64,000 nt of DNA from Hahella ganghwensis DSM 17046 (GTDB lineage: Bacteria; Pseudomonadota; Gammaproteobacteria; Pseudomonadales; Oleiphilaceae): positions 1-64,000 of the forward strand of contig NZ_AQXX01000130.1 of the NCBI RefSeq assembly GCF_000376785.1, given 5' to 3'. The notes beneath the pieces are model-generated. The model searched no databases. It was not told the DNA's origin and saw only the letters and a list, made by a program, of their open reading frames with translations. Below, piece after piece: positions 7,851 through 16,318 of the stretch (position 1 is its first letter; every line of letters starts with the position of its first letter). Made by a program: the position numbers and the translations under genes.

Positions 7851-8315
7851 TTACACCTTAATGTTCGTGCAAATATACCTGTTCTGTTCGAGGAGGGTAT
7901 TAATTTTATTAATAAACTCTGATTCCAGCATAACCCGACAGGCGTTAATCATTGGGTGTGATTTATCTTGGTAGTTAATAACTAATCCTTCAGGGAGTGG
8001 CCCAGGTGTGATCATCCAAGCTGTTTGCCCCCTGAAAAGATACTTCCCCCGGATCTTCTTATTTCTAAGAGTTTCCATTGAGTCGGCAAATGATAGCCCT
8101 TTATTGGGATTGGGAATAAGTAGTTTGTCTTCAGCAAACGGGTCGGCAGCCTTGTCGAAGTCGGCAGGGCGTAAACCGTCCTTTTGCAGATATTTTGGAT
8201 TGCTTTTGCTTTTGCTGGAGCGGTAGACCTCTGAATGCACAACTTCAATCCAGAAGTCTTCAGGGCTTGCGGTAGTGTAAAAGGAGTGTCTTAAAAAAAT
8301 ATCCCTATTTCTCAT
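7851..8315 (-). CDS. Tse2-like ADP-ribosyltransferase-fold toxin
   Basis: 154 residues, ATG start. The order of short motifs resembles the Tse2 family, a cytoplasmic NAD-dependent toxin of type VI secretion origin: DGLRPADF (about 46-53), GLSF (about 73-76), AWMITPG-PLPEGLVI (about 99-113), then HPMINACRVM and a helix ending EFINKINTLL. Tse2 likewise has a GL..P, a G-S-F, an IPDGT..P..L and a THYTI-PAKPM sequence in that order. No secretion signal or PAAR/VgrG gene is nearby, so it would act inside the lysogen. The acidic gene just downstream would be its antidote. Family assignment is from motif order by eye and needs a profile search. Confidence 0.5.
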   Translation of the reverse strand: MRNRDIFLRHSFYTTASPEDFWIEVVHSEVYRSSKSKSNPKYLQKDGLRPADFDKAADPFAEDKLLIPNPNKGLSFADSMETLRNKKIRGKYLFRGQTAWMITPGPLPEGLVINYQDKSHPMINACRVMLESEFINKINTLLEQNRYICTNIKV

Positions 8316-8494
8316 TCCATGACCTAACTTGAACTAATAAAAATCGGCTGGGGAGGGTAGCAGGCTAACGCCAGGTGCTCAATCGACCATAAGGCATATT
8401 TCGAAAGGAGGCGACCCAGCCGGGCCGCTATCACTGGGCATCCATTGCAATTATGTTCAGGCATCCGTGCGAGTGACGAGGAGCATGATACCCA

Positions 8495-8541
8495 CTCTCA
8501 CAGGGCAATATAAGGCAATATATCACCTATCCCTGTGAGAG
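8495..8541. terminator. Perfect 11-bp inverted repeat after the Dam gene
   Basis: CTCTCACAGGG (8495-8505) and CCCTGTGAGAG (8531-8541) are perfect complements. The 25-bp loop carries GCAATATA twice. It lies 5 bp beyond the stop of the minus-strand methylase gene, fitting a transcript end, though no T run follows. A protein-binding palindrome is the alternative. Confidence 0.45.
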
Positions 8542-8546
8542 ATATC

Positions 8547-9326
8547 TCAAAATAGCCGGTCCTGTGGATCGAAGTTACAATACACCAGCTCGTTTACCTC
8601 CACCCCAGAATTACCACCCACCGTGTGGTTCAGCTTAAACTCCCGCAATTCCATTTCACTGAAGCATTCCCGGATGTCTTCGTGATCATTGATACTGATG
8701 ATCATCCTGCCCTTGATCGACTTGGCTAGTTCAGCCATTCGGGTGTATTGACTCCAATCGAACGGGCAACCGTAGCCAGCTGTCTGCCAGTATGGAGGAT
8801 CCAGGTAAAAAAGAGTGTCTGGCCGGTCGTATCTTTCGATGCAATCAGCCCAATCAAGCTTCTCGATCACAACACCAGCCAGACGTAAGTGCGCTTCACT
8901 CAGATTCTCCTCTATCCGGAGCAGGTTGAGCTTAGGTGGGCGTGTTGCACTGGTGCCGAAGGATTGTCCCTCTACCTTTGCGCCGAATGCTGTCTGCTGC
9001 AGGTAAAAGAATCTAGCAGCACGTTGAATGTCTGTGAGGCCAGGGATGTGAGCATCTTTCAACCATTTGAACATCTCGCGACTGACTAACGCCCATTTAA
9101 ATTGCCTGACGAACTCTTCTAAGTGATGTTGGACGACTCGGTATAGATTCACCAAGTCGGAGTTAGTGTCATTAATTACCTCCACATGGCTTTGTTGTTT
9201 CATGAAGAACAACGCACCACCTCCACAAAATACCTCTACGTAGCATGTGTGTTCGCCGAATAAAGGGAGTATCTGTGGAGCTAATCGGCGCTTGCCCCCC
9301 ATCCAATTGATAATTGGTAATGTCAT
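8547..9326 (-). CDS. Dam-type (D12 class) adenine-N6 DNA methyltransferase
   Basis: 260 residues from the ATG at 9326, chosen because AAAGGA lies 8 bases upstream and the protein then opens with the family sequence INWMGGKRRLAPQI. S-adenosylmethionine motif VEVFCGGGALFF is near residues 30-40, and the catalytic DPPYW is near 176-180, in the alpha-class order typical of D12 methylases. It would methylate adenine in short sites such as GATC; the actual target is not readable here. No restriction gene is adjacent, so it is a solitary methylase, which in phages usually protects against host restriction or tunes regulation. It is the last gene before the tail cluster. Confidence 0.85.
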   Translation of the reverse strand: MTLPIINWMGGKRRLAPQILPLFGEHTCYVEVFCGGGALFFMKQQSHVEVINDTNSDLVNLYRVVQHHLEEFVRQFKWALVSREMFKWLKDAHIPGLTDIQRAARFFYLQQTAFGAKVEGQSFGTSATRPPKLNLLRIEENLSEAHLRLAGVVIEKLDWADCIERYDRPDTLFYLDPPYWQTAGYGCPFDWSQYTRMAELAKSIKGRMIISINDHEDIRECFSEMELREFKLNHTVGGNSGVEVNELVYCNFDPQDRLF

Positions 9327-9366
9327 TGCGAGTTCCTTTACAAACCTAAATCTGTTGACTAGGCTT

Positions 9367-9390
9367 CTTCCTGCCTCGCGAGGCGGGAAG
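9367..9390. repeat. 24-bp near-perfect palindrome
   Basis: CTTCCTGCCTCG is followed directly by CGAGGCGGGAAG; one pair is mismatched. It lies 40 bp upstream of the Dam start in a 150-bp gap (9327-9480) that otherwise holds no gene. It could be an operator for the methylase, a terminator of the tail operon (a GC hairpin on the minus strand, without a strong T run), or a REP-like palindrome. Confidence 0.4.
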
Positions 9391-9480
9391 GCCTTGGGTG
9401 CTCGCATGGCTTGCTCATGCTGGCGCTGTCCGGTCATTGTTGGCGCAATGGCCGGTCGCCTTCTTTCTTCCGAGGTGCTT

Positions 9481-9681
9481 TTACTTCTGCTGCCCCTCCT
9501 TAATTGCTATAACTTTTATCCTGACAGCCCGATGGTACCAATATTCAAATTTGCCCATGTCCAGCTGTGCATTGCTGTTGATAAGCCGGCAGAAAATCAG
9601 CATGGCAATTACTCCAGGTAAATAGAGAAACTGGAACCACCAGGCAATCTGGAGTTCTATGGTGATTGTGTTGCTTGTCAT
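9481..9681 (-). CDS. Small single-pass membrane protein next to the tail fibre
   Basis: 66 residues. A short polar front (TITIELQIAWW) is followed by one hydrophobic segment (FLYLPGVIAMLIFCRLI) and a basic tail (EYWYHRAVRIKVIAIKEG). It starts 4 bp after the stop of the giant tail gene, so it is probably the last gene of the late operon. Small proteins of this layout sit next to tail genes in several proteobacterial phages; their role is unknown. Confidence 0.6.
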   Translation of the reverse strand: MTSNTITIELQIAWWFQFLYLPGVIAMLIFCRLINSNAQLDMGKFEYWYHRAVRIKVIAIKEGQQK

Positions 9682-9684
9682 CGA

Positions 9685-12600
9685 TCACCCGCATAGATAG
9701 ATACATGCAATCTGCTTGGTTGTTTCTGATTCATCTGCCCAGGTGACGGGCTCCATGGCCTTTGCGACCACGACGCGCATATCAGATCCGGAATAGAGCA
9801 TTCCTTTTCCAAGGGTTGAGCTGGATGTGATCAGGTCACCCACTTCAATATCGCCGCCTTCGTCACAGATGTTTATCTGGCCTTCACCAACGCCATTTAC
9901 AGATGCAAGGTAATAGAGGTTTGATTTATTGACATATTCTTCTTCTGGCATTAACCGCATCGAAACCGGGCCAACATCTTGCTCTGGCAGTTCCTTAGTC
10001 CATACAATTACTCCGAAGGTGTCTTTTGATGCCGGAGAATCCTGCACCTCAATACCTAGAATCGTGTTAGATACTCCCCTTCTTGCGATGACAAGCCCAG
10101 CTTTTACAATGTCTCCAGGTTCATAAGGAGGGCCAATTTTGGGTAGTAAGGCATCATGAGCGCCTGTGAATGGGCCGTAGTTTGTTCCAGCTCCAGAAGC
10201 ATAGAAATCATAGGAGGGGCCAATAGATGTAGCTGCCTCGCAGGCAGTTCCACCATATGAAGTAGCATATACGCCTCTACCGTTTTGGGAGTGAGACCCA
10301 CGCACCCCTACAGAGCCAGCAGATGTCCCAAGAGCCCTACCTTCTACTCCATTGCTGTTAATAGATCTTCCGAGTATTCCTGCTTTGGAGTAGCTCCCAC
10401 CGAATATTCCATTTCTGGTCCAATTCGAGGAAGTATTTCCTACCACCAAGTGGCAGTCGTTATAGATACTGTCGTTATCTCCAAGGGTAATAGTTCTGTC
10501 AATGGTTCCATTCCCAGTATCATTAAATACCCTGATCTGATCCGTTGCATCGCTAATCTCTGTTCGAGCACCGGTTGTAGATGTTTGTATTGTTCCTCCG
10601 GTGATGGTCGTAGCTGTCACAGATGTGCCGTTTATGCTTCCTCCTGTGATAGTTGGGGCACTGATTGATATGCTTGCAGCAACACTCGTCGCCTGAATGT
10701 CCCCGCGCACCTGAAGGGTAGACCCGTTCCATGACAGGAAGTTTGAGGAGTCGCCATTCAGGAAAAAATTGCCTGAGTTGTCCATGTAGGTCTGCCACAT
10801 GGAGCTATCGTAATAGCCCAGATGAGTATTGGTGAGGTACAGACCAGAACCGGCTGGCGCATTACCAAACCGAGCAGGGATGTTGGAAACGTTTGATGAC
10901 CAGTCAGCCCCAAAAGTGGCAAAACTAGACAACCAATTACTGCCATTCCACCGGTATACGATGTCGTCATCGGTGTCATACCACAGATCACCGACACCCT
11001 CAGCAGTTGGAGCCGTGGCCTGATAGAAAGTTGTGACCTTGCCATCGGCTGTTGCTTGGGCTCCAGCAGCATTTGATATGGCCTGGGCAATCTCCGTATC
11101 CTGTGAATCAACCCAGCTAGATCCATTCCACCGGTAAACCCTGTTTCCATCGTCGGTATCAAACCACAAATCACCAACACCTGAAGCTGTAGGTGCACCT
11201 GTTTGAAAGAATGTTTCGATCTTTCCATCTGCAGTCGACTGAGCACTGGCAGCATCTGATATGGCCTGGGCGATATTTGCTGTAATTGTGGTCGAGGGAA
11301 CGCCGTTTACGTTGGCAGTGTCGTTTGCAGTGTTGTCAGCCGTTACATCAGCGTCAGAATTGACTATGGGAGTGACAGAACATAGGGCGATATGAAGCTC
11401 TGAGAGCCCCATCCCTGTCCAGTTTAGGAAATTAACAGATGCGTACTTTGCCGTAGATGTTGGGGTATATGTTACTTCGGCTGTCTGCCAAGCGGTCGTA
11501 ATTGCTGCATTCTCGAACCCTATCAGAACAGCTCTGTCACCGCTTACGTTGTAGGAAGGTTCCGCCCCGCCTACACCGCCTTCGCTTACGTGGGTTACTC
11601 CGTCAGGCAGCTCGCTGTCATATTCCCCAATCCTTACATAAAGGCCGGATGCGCTGTTTTGATCAGATTTATATCTGAACTTAAGCCTGTATTTTGTTTC
11701 TGGCTCGACTCTGAAAGCGGGATAAGCAACGCCGACAGAAGAGTCTGTAGCGCTATATATCTTTATATGGCCAAGAGCCTGGTCAAGATAACTTACAATG
11801 CTTGTGCTTCCACCAGAAACAACTCTAACACCTGCAGGCCTGCCATCCTTTGCCACAATCAGGCCTCTTGGATTGGAGTGCATATCCCCGCCATTTGCCG
11901 CAACATCATTAAGATCAGGGGCATCTGAAAGGTTGGAGTAACCGCTGCTGTTTCCGGTAAGTGTCACGCTACCGGTAAATATCGCGCCACCGTCATCTTT
12001 AACGCCGAAAATTACAGTCCCATTGTCTTCAGCGCTCAACAAATAGACATCCCCACCCAGGCTCTTTGGACCCAATGTGGCTTTAATATTTCCGTTGACA
12101 GCCTGGACGATTCCCAAGGTAGTGATAATGGTTGTGGCAGCGAGTGAACCAGTGGCGATCTTGCCGGCGACAATGTTCTCGATCTTCGTGGACGGGATAG
12201 CGTCGTTGTCAACGTAAGTGTTAATGAATGCCAAGTCAGCGTTGGTGATCGATGCCCATGGTCCGAGCTCATCAGGTGTAACCAAGTCCAAAGTGGTGGC
12301 ACCTACTTCTGCATAGCCCCCAGCGCCGAATACGTCATACAACTTCAGCCTGAAATAGTATTGGGTGCCTGTATCGAGACCGCCGATTGTGACTGCGGAG
12401 CCGTAGAAAATGCCCCTGCTCGTTGAGCTGTTTTCAGCCACTGGGGTGGAGGTGTCCACAAATACTTCAAAGTAAGCATAATCCTGGTCGGTAGGTGCAT
12501 TGAATTTTAGAGCAACCGAGCTGAATCTGGGATTAGCTGTCAGACCTGTGGGCGTAGCTGGGGCAGGGTTATCGACCGTGAGAGTGGCTTCGTTACTCTC

Positions 12601-15600
12601 CTGTCCCTGGTTACCAATGGCTTTTACTTTGACAGTGATTTCCCTGAAGTTACCGTCTTCCAGGTTCTTCTCGCTGCTGTATGTGTATGCCCGGTCGGTA
12701 ATCTGTTCTGTCCTGACCAGGATGGCACCGTTGTAAATCTGCAGCTGATAGTAAGCGAAGTGCTCTTTCTGGTAGTTATTATCGGTGAATAGGAAATGTG
12801 CATCGCGTCCAGTGAACTCGGTGCCACCTTGTTTCAGGGCGATAATGGGCACCAGCAGCGGGAGCACAGTATCTCGGGTTGCAGGAATACTGATATCTTC
12901 AACTGTCCACGATCCTGTCTGATAGGACTTGGATCTCAGACCTGACTTTGAGACAGAGAATGCACGGAAGTTATACGTGGAGCCATCACTGACAACTGTC
13001 ACAGTCGCTTCAGGGGAGGCCGCGCCCACATATGTCCACCCTATTTGACCGTCCAGCTGATAGTAGATCTCAGAATAGCTATAAGCATCATCACCCGGAT
13101 CCGTGACGCTTATCTCAAGCGTTGATAGGTTACCCTGGGCGCTGGCCGGGGTGTTTGTTGCTTCCTGGATATTGATCGCACTGGGGATCGGTGCATATTT
13201 GATCTCTGGCGCTGGTGCAACATAGCCAGTAAGCATCTGCACGCGTACCCAGGCTTCTGAAACGTTCTCTGCCAACCCGGACGCACTCTTTAAGGCTCCG
13301 TCGCCGTTAAAGGTGCGATTTGGGGCAAGGTATGTCCCTACGTATTTTGATGCCACGGCATTCTCTATACCGCGATATCGAGGATCCCAGCTTGAGCCAA
13401 CGGTGTCCGCGATGTGTTTTTTGCCGAGTATGTAATAGGAGCCATCTAAAACTGGGCTTAACCCGAACCTAACAACACAGTTTGATGTCGTGATGTTGGG
13501 TGGGTTGTTTTGGCCGTCAACAAGGAAATAGATACCACCAGGGCAACCACCTGCGCCGGATCCTGCTTTTATGAAAGCGGGGGTTCCTGTGCTGATGACT
13601 TCGAATGCTTGCCCAGGACTCCCGGCACCTCCGACATTCTTAATTTTACCAGCAGCTCCAATATCCGCCCCGCGAGAAACTACCAACAATCCTGCAGCGC
13701 CATCTCCACCTGATCCACCGGGGGCTGTACCGGTATTTATTATTGAGCTTACAGCTTCGCCGCCTCCTGATCCTCCATTACCTTGGATATCAGTAGGAAG
13801 TCCCCGAGGAACTCCGTCATTGCCAACAGTAACGTTCAAAAATGGAGGCCAGTCCCGGTCAGGATTAGCAGATCCTTCATTGTTCAAGCTCTGGATTCTG
13901 GCCTGTGAATCATCGCCGAACTTAATACCTTTCCCTGCTAATGTCCGACCAATACCTGACGTAGTTCCATCCAATCCACCAACCTTGCCCATATGGCCAC
14001 CGCCGGTCAGGATCATATCCCCGTTTTCTTGGAAGAAGCCGCGAATCCTCATCTGTACATTGTTGACAATGTTAACCCTGGCGCCTGAATCAACGGTCAA
14101 ATCTTGGTCGCAATAAAAAATAGAGCCAGAACTTCTAAGGTTACTGCCACCGGTCAAAGTAATTGTGCCTGTTACGTGCGTGACACCACCTACCTCGGTG
14201 ACTTGGCCAGGGAAGTTTGTCTCGTTGATTTCGGTTCCCGCAGATGAATACCAACTGTCAGTTATTGCGGTACCTGGCTCCTGTGGAGGGATCGCACCAG
14301 CTGGCTGACTACTGCCCAGAAGGCGGACGACAACGTCCCCGGTCTCCCAGTCAGTGGAGATCTGTTGGATCTCGAAATTTCGATCAAGGGTTAGTGTGCC
14401 GGTTGTATTGGTATAGTCGGCCACGTTCTCCAACTTGACCCGCACGATGTCGCCGACCTCCAGGTCGTTGTTATCTGCCAAAAGGACAAGGGTGATTTCG
14501 AGTGGTGGGCCAGCATAGGCATCCCGGAGGGCGTCGAAGTGGTTCTTAATTACATCGAAGCTGTGGCGTGATGAATGTAGGGTCTTGAACTTGATTTCTT
14601 TGAGCTTACTGACACCGTGCCTGGTTATCGAATCAGAGTCTGATACAGCATTTACCCGGCGATAGGTTTTCTCGACCGGATCGTAGCTCCACTGGATGGA
14701 AATCAGGTTGATAACTGAATCCATATTGTGGGTAAGTTCGCCATAGTCCTTGACGTTTGAATCAACATTGAGTTCGCGGATGTAAGAGCCGCTGGAGTGA
14801 ATGACAGTCCTTCGACGTAGCCCCATTTCACCGCTTGAATAAACTGGAGAGAAACACCCCATCAGCAGAAGCAACTGTTCCTCGATGTACTTCTTACCAT
14901 CGACTTTCGATTGTCCACGGACGACGGCGGCAAGCCCCTCATCAAAATTCGTGAGATCCCACAGGTCGGAGCCAATATTTAGAAAGTCGCTGGTACGGAT
15001 GTATTGAGCGTCGACGCCGAGGTGCCAATGGTCTGGTAGAAACTCGCCGGCATAACCGTATATTGAACCGGTCAGCAGAGCGTACAACAACATAGGCGCA
15101 GGCATTTCGAGGTAGACATACTCCTCGATGACCGGCGCATTATCTTTATTTGAGTCGTTTGACTTCTCGATATCCTCAATCAAGTGGGCAGTATCGAGCA
15201 CACCCCAGGTGCAACCGGTAAATGAATTGGCAGTCTTCCCGGTGTACCGCACAACGCACTTATTAGGGAGCATGATGTAACCGACAGTCTGCCCAGATGC
15301 GTCTGTAATACCGGAGGGTGAGACGGGCTGCTTGACCATCTCAAAATCAGATGTGTCATATACTGGAATGGTCGACGCTCCAGCTGCCACAGACTGGCTG
15401 AGCGCTGTTTTCTTAACGTCAAAGATGTCTTCCCGGAGCAGGCGCTGAACATCACTGCAGTTGAAGGTGTACTTCCCTTCCTCGTATACGACCTCGCTCA
15501 CAACTTGCGTGGTGGCCATGATGAAATCAGACCAATCCAACTCAGTGGCACCTACCCAAAAGCGCGCACGCTTGCCTTTCAGGCCTTTATCAGATGAGCT

Positions 15601-15906
15601 GAGTTTGTCACTCTGCAGGTCAGTCAGGTCGATGTAGGCTGGCGTGCCTGAGCCTTGGATATCCAGGGCATGGAACGTCAGAGATCCGATAGTCGACAGA
15701 CCTTTATCAGGGGATATCTTCTGGCTGGTACCGGAAATGTTCTGCAGGACACCTTCATAGACTTCACCGGTTAGACCCTGAATGGGTCCGCTGGTGAAAT
15801 AGACAACATCCGTATTGGCTTCATCAAAACTTAACTCGATGACATAGGCGACATTTACGACATCGAGGCCCCAGGCCCCAACGAAATTGGAGTTATCAGT
15901 CCTCAC
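9685..15906 (-). CDS. Giant tail-tip/fibre protein (GpJ position)
   Basis: 2073 residues, GTG start with AGGTGA just upstream. Residues 1-580 look like a tail-tip hub (central-spike component), giving way to a glycine-rich stretch (about 640-790). About 900-1250 carries fibronectin type III-like modules. About 1480-1750 is a trimeric fibre region with alanine-rich helices and a duplicated block (GVGDLWFDTDDGNRVYRWNG and GVGDLWYDTDDDIVYRWNG). The last 150 residues (after HDALLPKIG) form a compact domain that may be an intramolecular chaperone or peptidase-G2-like cap. The protein would contact the host receptor and start DNA ejection. Fusion of hub and fibre explains why no separate fibre gene follows. 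It is the last large gene of the tail cluster. Confidence 0.85.
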   Translation of the reverse strand: MRTDNSNFVGAWGLDVVNVAYVIELSFDEANTDVVYFTSGPIQGLTGEVYEGVLQNISGTSQKISPDKGLSTIGSLTFHALDIQGSGTPAYIDLTDLQSDKLSSSDKGLKGKRARFWVGATELDWSDFIMATTQVVSEVVYEEGKYTFNCSDVQRLLREDIFDVKKTALSQSVAAGASTIPVYDTSDFEMVKQPVSPSGITDASGQTVGYIMLPNKCVVRYTGKTANSFTGCTWGVLDTAHLIEDIEKSNDSNKDNAPVIEEYVYLEMPAPMLLYALLTGSIYGYAGEFLPDHWHLGVDAQYIRTSDFLNIGSDLWDLTNFDEGLAAVVRGQSKVDGKKYIEEQLLLLMGCFSPVYSSGEMGLRRRTVIHSSGSYIRELNVDSNVKDYGELTHNMDSVINLISIQWSYDPVEKTYRRVNAVSDSDSITRHGVSKLKEIKFKTLHSSRHSFDVIKNHFDALRDAYAGPPLEITLVLLADNNDLEVGDIVRVKLENVADYTNTTGTLTLDRNFEIQQISTDWETGDVVVRLLGSSQPAGAIPPQEPGTAITDSWYSSAGTEINETNFPGQVTEVGGVTHVTGTITLTGGSNLRSSGSIFYCDQDLTVDSGARVNIVNNVQMRIRGFFQENGDMILTGGGHMGKVGGLDGTTSGIGRTLAGKGIKFGDDSQARIQSLNNEGSANPDRDWPPFLNVTVGNDGVPRGLPTDIQGNGGSGGGEAVSSIINTGTAPGGSGGDGAAGLLVVSRGADIGAAGKIKNVGGAGSPGQAFEVISTGTPAFIKAGSGAGGCPGGIYFLVDGQNNPPNITTSNCVVRFGLSPVLDGSYYILGKKHIADTVGSSWDPRYRGIENAVASKYVGTYLAPNRTFNGDGALKSASGLAENVSEAWVRVQMLTGYVAPAPEIKYAPIPSAINIQEATNTPASAQGNLSTLEISVTDPGDDAYSYSEIYYQLDGQIGWTYVGAASPEATVTVVSDGSTYNFRAFSVSKSGLRSKSYQTGSWTVEDISIPATRDTVLPLLVPIIALKQGGTEFTGRDAHFLFTDNNYQKEHFAYYQLQIYNGAILVRTEQITDRAYTYSSEKNLEDGNFREITVKVKAIGNQGQESNEATLTVDNPAPATPTGLTANPRFSSVALKFNAPTDQDYAYFEVFVDTSTPVAENSSTSRGIFYGSAVTIGGLDTGTQYYFRLKLYDVFGAGGYAEVGATTLDLVTPDELGPWASITNADLAFINTYVDNDAIPSTKIENIVAGKIATGSLAATTIITTLGIVQAVNGNIKATLGPKSLGGDVYLLSAEDNGTVIFGVKDDGGAIFTGSVTLTGNSSGYSNLSDAPDLNDVAANGGDMHSNPRGLIVAKDGRPAGVRVVSGGSTSIVSYLDQALGHIKIYSATDSSVGVAYPAFRVEPETKYRLKFRYKSDQNSASGLYVRIGEYDSELPDGVTHVSEGGVGGAEPSYNVSGDRAVLIGFENAAITTAWQTAEVTYTPTSTAKYASVNFLNWTGMGLSELHIALCSVTPIVNSDADVTADNTANDTANVNGVPSTTITANIAQAISDAASAQSTADGKIETFFQTGAPTASGVGDLWFDTDDGNRVYRWNGSSWVDSQDTEIAQAISNAAGAQATADGKVTTFYQATAPTAEGVGDLWYDTDDDIVYRWNGSNWLSSFATFGADWSSNVSNIPARFGNAPAGSGLYLTNTHLGYYDSSMWQTYMDNSGNFFLNGDSSNFLSWNGSTLQVRGDIQATSVAASISISAPTITGGSINGTSVTATTITGGTIQTSTTGARTEISDATDQIRVFNDTGNGTIDRTITLGDNDSIYNDCHLVVGNTSSNWTRNGIFGGSYSKAGILGRSINSNGVEGRALGTSAGSVGVRGSHSQNGRGVYATSYGGTACEAATSIGPSYDFYASGAGTNYGPFTGAHDALLPKIGPPYEPGDIVKAGLVIARRGVSNTILGIEVQDSPASKDTFGVIVWTKELPEQDVGPVSMRLMPEEEYVNKSNLYYLASVNGVGEGQINICDEGGDIEVGDLITSSSTLGKGMLYSGSDMRVVVAKAMEPVTWADESETTKQIACIYLCG

Positions 15907-15916
15907 GGATCACCTG

Positions 15917-16318
15917 TTATATAAAGCGGATTGAAAAGGAGTAGGAAAGGAGTTGGTAGTTGCGGGGATCTGGCGTATAGCCGTTTGAGAGCATTGCAGT
16001 TTGAGGCAGTGTCACATTCGTCCACTTACTTTCGAGCGATACGATGCTGAAAGTCTCACCGCCATCGATGGAAGCAAAGAATTCAGCCAGCTGAAATATC
16101 TGGTCAATGTCATCTGTGGGAACAGACCGACACTGAAACTCGATATAGCTGCCGTGTCGCAGGGATTTTGAAAGTGTCTGCTTTTTGTTAAATGCTGTGC
16201 TGACGATGCTGCGCGGTCGCGGTTGGAACTCTGCCAGCGGGATAGTGATGCTCTTAAAATCGTTCTCTGAGGTGCCGGATGTCAGAGAGCGAAGGGCGGT
16301 ATATTCAATTATCATCAT
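15917..16318 (-). CDS. Minor tail protein between tape measure and tail tip
   Basis: 133 residues, ATG overlapping the stop of the tape-measure gene (ATGA), so translation is coupled. The position corresponds to lambda M/L/K/I, between tape measure (H) and J. Sequence is beta-rich (FKSITIPLAEFQ, ETFSIVSLESKWTNVTLP, LLSYSFSIRFI), with no catalytic motif. Unlike lambda, only this one gene separates the tape measure from the tip, so the tip complex is simpler or the hub-fibre protein has absorbed other parts. Confidence 0.65.
   Translation of the reverse strand: MMIIEYTALRSLTSGTSENDFKSITIPLAEFQPRPRSIVSTAFNKKQTLSKSLRHGSYIEFQCRSVPTDDIDQIFQLAEFFASIDGGETFSIVSLESKWTNVTLPQTAMLSNGYTPDPRNYQLLSYSFSIRFI

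Noticed and set aside
13571-14116. 181-codon plus-strand frame opposite the tail fibre gene
   Set aside because: Pro/Ser-rich antisense of the Gly-rich fibre region; a composition artefact.
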